From CBDBJK01 sp965206395 (GTDB lineage Bacteria; Chloroflexota; Dehalococcoidia; Lucifugimonadales; CATOSD01): a stretch of 64,000 nt of DNA. The notes under the pieces are model-generated. The model searched no databases. It was given only the letters and a program-made list of their open reading frames with translations, and was not told the DNA's origin. The DNA lies in the NCBI GenBank assembly GCA_965206395.1, contig CBDBJK010000007.1, forward strand, positions 12,644 through 76,643, given 5' to 3'. Below, piece by piece: positions 8,666 to 17,376 of this stretch (position 1 is its first letter; each line of letters starts with the position of its first letter). The translations under genes and the position numbers were made by a program.

Positions 8666-10187
8666 ACTCGCCGCCACGTTCACTCAGAGTTGGCACATAA
8701 AAGCACGCCGTGCTCCAACCAGGCTGATTATAGGCGGATTGGCGGCAGCCGGGCTGTGGATAGCTCTACTGTCCGCGATTGCGTTTGCCGCCACCATAGC
8801 CACCGACGACTTCGAGAGCAGCACTTTCACCGGTGGCACGGGCTGGCTTGCCGATTGGCAGGCTTCAGGCAATGTTGATATCGTGCATAAAGGCGATCCT
8901 CAGAACGGATCGTGGCACATGCGCCTTCGAGCAGGCAACGGAATCGCCTATCGAGACGTTGACCTCACCGATTGGAGCGACACGGAGCTAACCGTCTGGG
9001 TCAGGGCAGAATCCTTTGAAGATGACGAATACGCGACACTTCTGCTCGGCCCGCCCGGGTCTCTGGTCGAGGCCAAGCGATGGGATGACGACGACGATGA
9101 AGATGACGACGACGATGAAGACGAGTACCACCTCTACACCTTCGAACTTTCGGCATTTAACCCCAGCGGTGTGTTCAGAGTACAGTTCGAGTCACACATG
9201 GGCAGCAACAGCGACGAGTTGTTCGTCGATTCGCTAGCAATCTCAGGAGACCAGCCCGAATCCGCGCCTGTATTGCCAGTGACGCCACTCCTTGAGTGTG
9301 TTCTCGACAATGGCGATGGCACATACACTGCGTTTTTCGGCTACGACAACCAGAACGAGACGCCCTCAGCCCCCTCCGTCGGCGCTGACAACGGCTTCAG
9401 CCCGACGCCGCAGGACAGAGGCCAGCCGACAACATTTGAGCCTGGACGCACTGCCCTTTATCCCGATGCAGCGTTCAGCGTGGCTTTTGATGGCAGTAAC
9501 CTGACGTGGACTCTGAACGGAAGCGTTGTGTCGGCCTCAAGCGCATCCGCGCAATGCTCACAGCCTCCCGCACCATCACTATCGCTGGTCGTCCTCGACG
9601 GTGAGTTTGACGACTGGGCAGGTCGGGCCAATATCGTGGATTCTTCAGGCGACGCATCCAAGCAGCGCGGCGACATTCTGCGCTTTTACTGGGGCGACAA
9701 CGAGAGCGAAACGATATTCTGGATGGTGGAACGCCCTACGGGAGAAACGAAGAAGGTCAGATATGCCGTTCACCTTGACATGAACAACGACGGGGACTTC
9801 ATCGATGACGTTGACCGCATCGTAGAGGTCAAATACCGCCCTCGCAAAAAGGACTCCCGTGTTGACGTGAAAGTGCGACGCGCCGACAACAACAAGAAGC
9901 TCACTGAATACAAGAAACAGGACTGGGGCGAATCCAAGCAAGAGGGAGGCTCTCGTGTCGAGTTCGGCGTACCCGCGGAAGACCTGGAGTTTTCGTTCGG
10001 CGCGGCCTTTCGGATGTACGTCGAGAGCAACTTTAACGACCGCGCCCCGGATACAGGCGAGATCCAATGGTCGCCGATGCCAATCTTTGGCTTCATAGGC
10101 ATGAGGCTTGCGTTGGGGCTTGGTGGGGTCGCGATATGGTGGTTCCGGCTGCGAAAGTACGAGGGAAGTGAGGTGCCGAGGACGTGA
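8613..10187 (+). CDS. Secreted, C-terminally anchored protein; candidate exosortase substrate
   Basis: The frame gives up to 524 residues. A hydrophobic signal segment (LIIGGLAAAGLWIALLSAIA) is followed by a beta-rich domain like carbohydrate-binding/jelly-roll folds (DDFESSTFTGGTGW, then LFVDSLAISGD) and a run of 14 acidic residues (codons 9084-9125). A second beta domain resembles domains that open with a LDGEFDDW motif. The C terminus is a membrane helix (MPIFGFIGMRLALGLGGVAI) followed by RLRK, like the tripartite signals cut by exosortases. The exosortase gene overlaps it by 4 bases. The start is uncertain, because GTG 8613 lies inside a dispersed repeat and no better ATG is in frame. Confidence 0.65.
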   Translation: MYNHVPPHPNLLPPGEKGLAATFTQSWHIKARRAPTRLIIGGLAAAGLWIALLSAIAFAATIATDDFESSTFTGGTGWLADWQASGNVDIVHKGDPQNGSWHMRLRAGNGIAYRDVDLTDWSDTELTVWVRAESFEDDEYATLLLGPPGSLVEAKRWDDDDDEDDDDDEDEYHLYTFELSAFNPSGVFRVQFESHMGSNSDELFVDSLAISGDQPESAPVLPVTPLLECVLDNGDGTYTAFFGYDNQNETPSAPSVGADNGFSPTPQDRGQPTTFEPGRTALYPDAAFSVAFDGSNLTWTLNGSVVSASSASAQCSQPPAPSLSLVVLDGEFDDWAGRANIVDSSGDASKQRGDILRFYWGDNESETIFWMVERPTGETKKVRYAVHLDMNNDGDFIDDVDRIVEVKYRPRKKDSRVDVKVRRADNNKKLTEYKKQDWGESKQEGGSRVEFGVPAEDLEFSFGAAFRMYVESNFNDRAPDTGEIQWSPMPIFGFIGMRLALGLGGVAIWWFRLRKYEGSEVPRT

Positions 10188-10807
10188 CGTGGGGATTGTG
10201 GGCGACGCTGATAACTCTCTGGGTTTTGCTAGTCTTTTTCTTTCGAGTGAATCGCATCTGGCTGCCATACTACCTGATTGGGTCGGTCGGCCTGGCGTTC
10301 ATCGTCATATTCGTTGGGCGGGCGACGGCGATACAAGGTCTTTTGGAGACCGGTGTCGCATTCTCTACCTTTCAGGTGTCCAATCTGCTTGGCGTGCCTG
10401 CGGAGGTCTTCCGCGCCGCGCCCGGCTCGCTGATGATTTTCGTGGTCGGGCAGGCGGTAGGCCATGACAATGGCTGGACTATGGTGCGTGTCACAATCGA
10501 GTGCTCAAGCCTGCTTGAGACGGGCGTGCTGAGTGGGATGGTCGGCTTCTACCCTGGCTGGTCAATGAGAAAGCGGGCCGTGCTTCTGACCCTCGGCATC
10601 ATCGCCACGTACGCAGCCAATATCATCCGACTTACGGTGATAATCGGCACCCTGCACTGGTTCGGCAAGGACTCGCTGTTCATCGCTCACACCATCGTCG
10701 GGCGGGCCGTGTTCTTCATACTGATAGTAGCCATTTTCTGGTTCGTTATCACCGCGCCAACGATGCGAAGTGTAGCTAAGAAACTGCGAACGGACATGGC
10801 AACGTGA
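10184..10807 (+). CDS. Exosortase/archaeosortase family transpeptidase (XrtG-like)
   Basis: This 207-residue integral membrane protein has about six hydrophobic segments. It carries the exosortase triad: Cys107 in TIECSSLLETG, Arg149 in NIIRLTVI and His169 in IAHTIVGR. Exosortases cleave the C-terminal sorting signals of exported proteins and are thought to transfer them to a glycan or lipid. The GTG start overlaps the stop of the upstream secreted protein (GTGA), and the next gene, a glycosyltransferase, overlaps its stop. Its small size, the linked family 2 glycosyltransferase and the linked QueD-like protein recall the XrtG group (TIGR03110), although the exact subfamily cannot be fixed by eye. 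Confidence 0.85.
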   Translation: MTWGLWATLITLWVLLVFFFRVNRIWLPYYLIGSVGLAFIVIFVGRATAIQGLLETGVAFSTFQVSNLLGVPAEVFRAAPGSLMIFVVGQAVGHDNGWTMVRVTIECSSLLETGVLSGMVGFYPGWSMRKRAVLLTLGIIATYAANIIRLTVIIGTLHWFGKDSLFIAHTIVGRAVFFILIVAIFWFVITAPTMRSVAKKLRTDMAT

Positions 10808-12198
10808 CCAGCACGCTCATCGGATTCTTCATATTCTGGGGCGTCTGGTTGTTTGTGCCTCTGCTTATCGACGGCACGACTGCCATAAGCTACTTCTTTG
10901 GCGCGTGGAAGTACGACCGCACCATAAGAAGAAAGCGCGAAGCCTTCATCCTTCCGCGGAAGGGCGAGGCATTTCCTAGCGTGACTATCATAGTGCCGGT
11001 GCACAACGGCGAGTCTTATCTGGCTACCTGCCTGGAATCTCTCCGAGGCCAGACCTATCCCCATGACAAGCTGCACGTAATCGTCGTGGACAACCTGAGC
11101 AGCGATCGCACCCCTGAGGTCTTCAGCGAAGAGGCCGCCAAGCCGTTTGGCGGTAGGATGGAGATGATCTCGCTGTCGTTCACGGGCAAGTCGTGGGCAC
11201 TGAACGCGGGCATCCACGTATCCGATTCGGAATTCATCTTCAACGTTGACTCGGACACATATCTGAAAGAAGACGCTATCTATAACATGGTCAGGGCCTT
11301 CGTGTACCATCAGGACCTGGCAGCGGCTACAGGAACCGTTGAGATCATGTCTGTCGAAAGCGCGAACATGCACCCAATTCGTTACGCGATGGTGCAGGCC
11401 GAGTACGTGGAATACTACGTTGCTTTCCGCATTGGCCGACAGTACCAGAGCCTGACGAACAGCCTGTTCACCATTGCGGGCGCATTCTCTGGCTTCCGAA
11501 GGGAGGTGTTGTCGCAGACCTCGCTCTACAACAACATGACGGTCTCAGAGGATACGAACCTGACCTTCGAGATCCACGAGAAGTTTCCGCATATGCGCGT
11601 CATGGCTATCGCGGAGGCGGTGGCCTATGTCGAACCGTCGCCAACGCTCGGCGCGCTGTACTCGCAGCGCGTACGCTGGATGCGGGGCGAGCTTGAGGTC
11701 ATATCGCTATTTCCCGGCTTCCTACGCAATCCGATGCGGGTCAAGGGCGTTAGCTCGGCGAAGGCCCTGCTCATCGATCACACGCTTGCGTTTCCGCGAG
11801 TGGTGTGGACGTTCCTGTTCCCACTGATGTACTTCATGGGCTATCCCCTACGTCTGGTCGTCTCGGCAATGCTGACCATGTACGTTGCCTACATAATCTT
11901 CGACATCCTATACATGCTTGTTGGCTACGCTTTGGCCGACGATGCCTCTCGCAAGCGGTTGAAGAACGTGTGGTGGGTGTTCATGGTTCTGCCTGCGTTT
12001 CGCTACGTCACCTTCTGGTTCCGGTTCGGCGGCTTCCTTGAGGTGCTGATGGAGCCTCCTGCGTGGCGGGTGCGCAACCCGTGGGTGCAATCGGCTGACG
12101 CGCTGCTGCAAGTCAAGGTGGGGATCGTCTCGGTGCTAACGCAGATGTCCCACTCGCGGCTCGTATCTGTGCTGGTGCATCTTTTCAGGGGCGGGTAG
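10804..12198 (+). CDS. Family 2 glycosyltransferase, exosortase-associated
   Basis: This 464-residue protein has an N-terminal membrane helix, a cytoplasmic GT-A domain and two or three C-terminal helices. The GT-A domain shows TIIVPVHNGE (nucleotide binding), VVDNLSSD, the metal-binding DSD at 149-151, the acceptor-site motif VSEDTNLTFEI and the QRVRWMRGE motif of processive synthases. Its layout matches TIGR03111, the glycosyltransferase linked to XrtG, as recalled. It starts with GTG overlapping the exosortase stop by 4 bases. It probably builds or modifies the glycan that decorates or receives the exosortase product; that role is inferred from position only. Confidence 0.85.
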   Translation: MTSTLIGFFIFWGVWLFVPLLIDGTTAISYFFGAWKYDRTIRRKREAFILPRKGEAFPSVTIIVPVHNGESYLATCLESLRGQTYPHDKLHVIVVDNLSSDRTPEVFSEEAAKPFGGRMEMISLSFTGKSWALNAGIHVSDSEFIFNVDSDTYLKEDAIYNMVRAFVYHQDLAAATGTVEIMSVESANMHPIRYAMVQAEYVEYYVAFRIGRQYQSLTNSLFTIAGAFSGFRREVLSQTSLYNNMTVSEDTNLTFEIHEKFPHMRVMAIAEAVAYVEPSPTLGALYSQRVRWMRGELEVISLFPGFLRNPMRVKGVSSAKALLIDHTLAFPRVVWTFLFPLMYFMGYPLRLVVSAMLTMYVAYIIFDILYMLVGYALADDASRKRLKNVWWVFMVLPAFRYVTFWFRFGGFLEVLMEPPAWRVRNPWVQSADALLQVKVGIVSVLTQMSHSRLVSVLVHLFRGG

Positions 12199-12262
12199 CC
12201 AGGGGTGTGAGAGGGGCAGTTGCGTGAAGCGGGAAATTCGCGGTTCTCATATGCAAACCTTA

Positions 12263-12354
12263 GACCTCACCCCCGTCCCCCCTCTCTGCGAGCGGAGAGG
12301 GGGCGCACTAGACCGACGCCGAGCCTTAAACGGCGCGGGGGTGAGGTCGTCGCG
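12263..12354. repeat. MITE-like palindromic repeat, ~90 bp
   Basis: The outer arms are GACCTCACCCCCG and CGGGGGTGAGGTC (inverted), with an inner hairpin CCCCTCTCTGCGAGCGGAGAGGGG. A close copy lies at 42094-42195 with the same order of parts. It sits between the glycosyltransferase and the next membrane protein gene, where it could also act as a transcription attenuator. Confidence 0.7.
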
Positions 12355-12401
12355 CTCTGTGAACAACTCGTCATGCCTTCGCGAATAGGGAGGCGTAGCT
12401 G

Positions 12402-13254
12402 ATGGCGCTCTCACCGCTGCCAACGCGTACCGCACAGCCGAGCCTCTGGCCTGAAGCAGGAGACTCTGCGCTGACGAAGGCCTGGCCCTACCTCATATTT
12501 CTCTCAGCCCATCTGCTGACTGGCCTCGTATTCCTCATCAATCGCAGTCCGGGCGGCCCGCCTGGTTGGGGCCTTCTGCCTATCGACGACACCTGGGTAA
12601 CGCTGGTGTACGCTCGGAGCTTCGCCGACTCGCTGACCTTTACCTATAATCCAGGTATCCCAGAAGCAGGAATGACAAGCCCACTCTGGATTGTCATCCT
12701 GGGAATCCTCTTCAGGCCGCTGTCCGCGCTGGGCGTCAGCCTGCCGGGTCTCTCGCAGGCGGCTGGAATCTTGCTGGCGGCGGGCGCAAGTGCATTCGCC
12801 TATCTGATAGTAAAGCATATCACTGGAATGAGACTCGCGGGAATCCTGGTCGGTCTCATCATCGCTATCGACCCGACGTTCTCATTTGCCAAAACATCCG
12901 GCTCTGAAATTGCGCTGTCCTCGATGCTTTCCCTGGGCGCAATCTGGATGTTGCTGCGCGGAAGGCATACCAAGGCGAGCATTCTACTGGGCCTTGCGAC
13001 GCTTGCCCGCCCCGAAGGTCTTCTACTGGTTGGGATTGTCATAGCGGGGTCGCTCGCAAAAAGGCTCTGGGAGCGCGAGAAGCTGCAAATCTTCACGGCT
13101 AATTACGCGCAAGACCTGTTGCTGCTGGCTGCCCCGTCTGCTATCGCAGGGGCAGCGTGGATGCTGTACAACCTGTCGATAACCGGTATGCCTCTTCCGA
13201 ATTCCTTCTATGTCCTTCACGGGAATCTAGGAGTTTTCGACGGCGCGAATCTAG
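12402..13254 (+). pseudogene. GT-C-like polytopic membrane protein, N-terminal part, split by an IS5 element
   Basis: About 284 residues with eight or so hydrophobic segments. The loop DDTWVTLVYARSFADS and the later LPNSFYVLHGNLG are typical of ArnT/PMT-like GT-C glycosyltransferases that use lipid-linked sugars. The gene is cut at a CTAG target by an IS5-group element. Joining 13254 to 14461 continues in frame as NLAAIWTGYFQQ. A further one-base loss near 14490 then moves the gene into the frame that runs to 15721. Given its place it probably belongs to the exosortase-glycan locus. Confidence 0.75.
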
Positions 13255-14456
13255 GGAACCTCTGAACAACTCGGCGCAAGCGTGGATGGGTAGAGTGGTT
13301 CCGTTCTTTGGAGATGTTCAGGCATCTTTGTGACGTTCCAGGTCGTGGTTGAGGCGTTCAGACCGTGTCTGTTGTGGCCTCGAAGCGGCTTTTCGGAGCC
13401 ATCGCGGCTCCCCGGCCGTGATTTGCTCACTGCGCCCCTCTCATGCCGCCAGACGGCGCTCTGCCGTCATCAAGTTGGCCAGCCCCAGTAGCAATGCCAG
13501 CCGTTGCGCGTTCTTAGCCAACCCTCGGTAGCGCACCTTGGCGTAGCCAAAGCGCCGCTTCACGTACAGGAACGGATGCTCCACTTTCGCTCTGACCGAC
13601 GCTTTGCGCTTCTCCGCCAACGCCTCGTGGCTGCCAGGCTCCAGGTGCCGTCGCCGGCCGGGCCTCATCGCCACTCGCCACTCCACATCCAACTCTCGAT
13701 TCTCCAACCGCTTGTCCACTCCCTGATACCCCGCATCCCCCCACACTCGTTTCTCTCCACCGTGCAGCAATCGGTGCGCTTCTGTCACATCATGCACGTT
13801 AGCTGGCGTCGTAGTCATGCTGTGTACCACTCCCGTCTCAGCGTCAGCGCCTACGTGTACTTTCATCCCGAAGCGCCACTCGTTCCCCTTCTTCGTCTGG
13901 TGCATCTCAGGGTCTCGCTCACCCGCACGATTCTTCGTCGATGACGGCGCCTCTATGATGCTCGCGTCCACGATCGTCCCCTCCCGAAGCCGCAGTCCCT
14001 GGGACTCCAGATGACGGTTTATCTCCTCGAACAGACTCTGCCCCAACTCATGCTCTTCCAGCAGATGGCGGAAGTTCAGAATCGTCGTCTCGTCCGGCAG
14101 CGGGCCCGACAGCTTCAACCCTACGAACCGTCTCACCGACTCGACCTCGTAGAGCATGTCCTCCATACCAGGATCGCTCAAGTTGTAGAACAACTGCACG
14201 CAGTGTATCCGCACCATCGCCGACAACTCATATGGTCGACGGCCTCGGCCCGCCTTGGGATAGAACGGACGGATGCGCTCTTCCATCTGTTCCCACGGGA
14301 TCAGAGCATCCATGCGCTCCAGGAATATCTCCCGGCGGGTCTTGCGCTTCTTGCTCTCGTATTCCAAGTCCGCAAATGTTGGCTGGTCCATCAATTATCT
14401 CCCCGAACACAGTGCTATTCTCTATGCTACTATGCCCAGACTTGTTCAGAGTATCC
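13255..14456 (-). mobile_element. IS5-group insertion sequence
   Basis: This 1,202-bp element has inverted ends GGAACCTCTGAACAACTC and GGATACTCTGAACAAGTC (right end, reverse-complemented). It is flanked by the 4-bp duplication CTAG at 13251-13254 and 14457-14460, the YTAR target preferred by the IS5 group. Removing the element plus one CTAG rejoins the host gene. The transposase inside is intact, so the insertion may be recent. Confidence 0.9.
13441..14394 (-). CDS. IS5-group transposase
   Basis: This 317-residue DDE transposase starts MMDQPTFADLEYESKKRKTR. It has the N-terminal InsH-like region (MVRIHCVQLFYNLSDPGMED), an Asp in GTIVDASIIEAPSSTKN, the second catalytic region VWGDAGYQGVDKR and the C-terminal Y-x2-R-x3-E-x6-K type stretch (KVEHPFLYVKRRFGYAKVRY). 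Its length matches intact IS5-group enzymes (about 310-330 residues). It lies on the strand opposite to the gene it interrupts. Confidence 0.93.
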   Translation of the reverse strand: MMDQPTFADLEYESKKRKTRREIFLERMDALIPWEQMEERIRPFYPKAGRGRRPYELSAMVRIHCVQLFYNLSDPGMEDMLYEVESVRRFVGLKLSGPLPDETTILNFRHLLEEHELGQSLFEEINRHLESQGLRLREGTIVDASIIEAPSSTKNRAGERDPEMHQTKKGNEWRFGMKVHVGADAETGVVHSMTTTPANVHDVTEAHRLLHGGEKRVWGDAGYQGVDKRLENRELDVEWRVAMRPGRRRHLEPGSHEALAEKRKASVRAKVEHPFLYVKRRFGYAKVRYRGLAKNAQRLALLLGLANLMTAERRLAA

Positions 14457-14460
14457 CTAG

Positions 14461-15721
14461 CCGCCATCTGGACTGGTTACTTTCAGCAACGGGCTATATG
14501 TCGGGGTTCCAACCCTTTGTTACGCTTGGGGTCATAGGCGCGGGGGCCTACCTTGCCATAAAGCGGGCCGGATTTGAGGCTGCGGCCCTCATTCTGTTTC
14601 CGCTGGTGGTTGTCTACGCGCTGTCGATATTTGCTCCGCTTCCCGGTGACAGATGGGGTTTCACGTCACGCCAATACCTTGACTCGCTTTTGCCATATGT
14701 AGCAATCCTCATAGTCCTGGGTGTGGCAGTAGTATGGCAAGCGATGGCTCGCTATGTCGAATCACAACGCCACCTTGACCCCGACTGGCTGCGACAGCTT
14801 CGCCTGACTCTGCTCGCGGTGATTGCTGTCATCGTGCTTTTCTCGATTGGAGGATTGCCGCTCAAATGGTCATGGCTGGTGTCGGAATACTCCTGGAGCG
14901 CACGCAATGTATCCGACGTTAGCGTGCCTATGGCAAACTGGATTGACGCTAATCTTCCTTCGGACGCAACGGTTGGTGTAGATAGGCCGGGAGCGGTGAA
15001 GTTCTTCGCAAACCGTCCTATCATCGACCTGACCGGGCTTAGCTATCACGAAGGCATCGGCAGCAAATCCACATTTTCATTGTTCGAGGAGATACGCGGC
15101 GACTATCTGATCGTGTCCAACGACCTGTACGCCAGAAGCTGGCCGTATGGTAACAGGATCGCCTCGTTTGTGGCCCCAAACAACCCCGTATCGAGTGTCA
15201 CAAGGCTGGCTGTGTACAAGAGCGACTGGAACGTGGAGTTTGCGTTCAAGCACTTGCCGTTGAACGAGCCGCTATCAGGGCTTCGCCTCGTGGACTCGCT
15301 GGACACAGGCAGTTTATCGGAAGAGCTTGAGCACAAATGGGAAATGAGTCCGCTTATCTTCACTGTGGAACGGGCTTTTCGGACGAATTCCGCTGCAAAT
15401 GTAAGGGATGACGCTCGCGTCACCATCGGCTACGAGAGCTTTCGGGTTGACACGATTTCCGGGAAAGGCTTGTCAATAGTCAAGCGATACGATTCAGGCG
15501 TTCGGGGCGCGGTTCACGTCTTCATCGACGGCCAGGATGCCGGCGTCTGGCAGTTCCCGGCCAGAGAATATCTTTTCGGGGAAAGTCGATTCGACGTTCC
15601 GGCCTCACTCATTGTGGGCGATTCCGCTGTTCTCAGGTTCGAGCACATCGCGGACACGGAGAGAGAAACGAGTCTCAACAGCTTCTATTACTGGATTTTC
15701 GTTTCTACGGAAGACGAGTAG
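14461..15721 (+). pseudogene. GT-C-like membrane protein, C-terminal part
   Basis: The host gene resumes after the IS5 target duplication. The first dozen codons follow the original frame (AAIWTGYFQQ). One base then appears to be lost at about 14486-14494, and the shifted frame reads GYMSGFQPFVTLGVIGAGAY and continues to 15721. It shows four more hydrophobic segments and a ~250-residue extracytoplasmic domain (ANWIDANLPSDATVGVDRPG, RPIIDLTGL), as in other GT-C proteins. Combined with the first part the product would be about 700 residues. It ends 4 bases from the convergent ABC operon. Confidence 0.72.
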
Positions 15722-15724
15722 TCG

Positions 15725-16444
15725 CTAGGGCACGTCCATATTGCGCAGGCGGCGTATCATCAGCCAGAAGAACACCACTGTTACCGCGATTGCGCCCACA
15801 ATCGCGGTAGTTAACCCGATAGTACCATTTCCAAGTGATTCAAGGTCGTCTTCCGCGATGCCGTACATAATGGCTATGGTGTAGCCTCTTACACTGAGGT
15901 AGCGTATTCCAGGAAGGAATGAGCTGAGTAATCCCTCCCATAAGAAAGCGTAGACGAGCGCGAATCCAAGAGCGCGAGTAGTCATAAGTCCTGACCAGGT
16001 GAAAATCGCGGAGTAGGCGACGACTCCGGCCAAAAGCGCCACCCCTACGGCGACCGCGACCTTGGTGTCGCCCTCGAATCCTATCAGTGTTGCGACAACA
16101 CCGCTCGCAACTATTAGAGGGCCGCCGACAATCATTACCGCCAGGAACTTCGGCAGAACAATGCGCCATCTCGAAATCGGCTTCATCACCAGATAGCTCA
16201 ATGTCCGGTCTTCAAGCTCGTTGCCAAACGCGACGGTAGCCAGCGCCATCATCACTATTGGCAATATGGCCGCGACTATCAAGAGATCCACTATACGCGA
16301 GGTGGCCTCTTTGGTGTTGCTGTCATCCCCTGCGACCATAATCAAAGCCATTATTCCAACTGGCAGCAACCCGATTAACCCGATCAACACGAGTCTCCAT
16401 CGGCCAGTCAGTTGGTGTAACGAAAGCCGAAACAGTGTTCCCAT
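15725..16444 (-). CDS. ABC-2 type transporter permease
   Basis: This 239-residue membrane protein has six hydrophobic segments and the ABC-2 permease pattern: an N-terminal helix after GTLFRLSLHQLTGRWRL, the cytoplasmic loop FGNELEDRTLSYLVMKPISR before helix 3, and a long helix pair at the end. It overlaps the ATPase gene upstream by 1 base (TGATG), so the two are translationally coupled. It is the last gene of the operon. The substrate cannot be read from the sequence; such pairs export drugs, lipids or glycans. Confidence 0.85.
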   Translation of the reverse strand: MGTLFRLSLHQLTGRWRLVLIGLIGLLPVGIMALIMVAGDDSNTKEATSRIVDLLIVAAILPIVMMALATVAFGNELEDRTLSYLVMKPISRWRIVLPKFLAVMIVGGPLIVASGVVATLIGFEGDTKVAVAVGVALLAGVVAYSAIFTWSGLMTTRALGFALVYAFLWEGLLSSFLPGIRYLSVRGYTIAIMYGIAEDDLESLGNGTIGLTTAIVGAIAVTVVFFWLMIRRLRNMDVP

Positions 16445-17376
16445 CAGGCATCTGCCAGATAGCTGAATACGCTTTCGAGAGAATCATCGAGCGGTTCAAC
16501 TCTCAGCAATCGCACATTCTCGTGCTGAGCGAGGCGGGGAACAACTCTCTGAAGAGTGGTTACGTTTTTGCTCAGCACGATCAAGGTACCATCGGGGTCG
16601 ACGTTGACTGATTCCACTTCGTCTTCCTTGATGAGCGCCGCTGCCATAACACGCGGCTCACCACAGACGATTCGCACCCTGTATGGCCGCTCGTCTAGCT
16701 TTGCGCGAATGGCGCGATAGTCTCCGGCGGCGGCCAGTTTCCCGCTCACCATGAGCAAGATGCTTCCGGCAAGTGTCTCGACCTCTTCGAGGATATGGGA
16801 CGATATGAGGATAGTTCGTCCCTGCTTGGCTAAGTCTTGAAGGAGGTCCTGGAACTCGATTCGCTGGCGAGGGTCTGTGCCATTGAGAGGCTCGTCCAGC
16901 ATCAGTATCTCCGGGTCATGCACAAGCGTCGCCGCGAGCCGGATACGCTGCCTCATTCCGCGAGAGTAGGTGCCGACAGACCTGTCCTGAACGTCTACCA
17001 GATTCACGGCGTCGATTGCGCGGTTCACGGCGTCGTCAAGCTGACCAAGGCCCTGCAACTGGGCCGAGAACCGGACGAACTCGCGCCCTGTGTAGAAATC
17101 ATACAGGGCGTCGTGCTCAGGCATGACGCCCACTCTGCGATATAGCTCTGGGTTGTCGCGCACTGGCTCGCCGAGCATGGTCACTTCGCCTTCCGAAACC
17201 CTAGCAAGGCCAGCCATCATATGCAGCAGCGTGGTCTTACCTGCCCCGTTTGGCCCCAGAAGTCCGGTGATGCCTGGATACACCTCAAGTGAAACGTCGT
17301 TAACGGCAACTACGCTGCCGAACCACTTGGACACACCCTGAACGGTGATGGTTGGTTCGCCTTTTTGAAAGCTCAT
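16444..17376 (-). CDS. ABC transporter ATP-binding protein
   Basis: This is a cytoplasmic ATPase of 310 residues from the ATG at 17376, chosen because it overlaps the upstream stop as ATGA. The Walker A motif GPNGAGKTT, Q-loop region VMPEHDALYDFY, the signature YSRGMRQRIRL, Walker B ILMLDEPLNG and the H-loop ISSHIL are all intact. A C-terminal ~80-residue domain follows the nucleotide-binding domain, as in ABC-2 exporters of the CcmA/NatA type. The partner permeases are the genes on both sides. Confidence 0.9.
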   Translation of the reverse strand: MSFQKGEPTITVQGVSKWFGSVVAVNDVSLEVYPGITGLLGPNGAGKTTLLHMMAGLARVSEGEVTMLGEPVRDNPELYRRVGVMPEHDALYDFYTGREFVRFSAQLQGLGQLDDAVNRAIDAVNLVDVQDRSVGTYSRGMRQRIRLAATLVHDPEILMLDEPLNGTDPRQRIEFQDLLQDLAKQGRTILISSHILEEVETLAGSILLMVSGKLAAAGDYRAIRAKLDERPYRVRIVCGEPRVMAAALIKEDEVESVNVDPDGTLIVLSKNVTTLQRVVPRLAQHENVRLLRVEPLDDSLESVFSYLADA

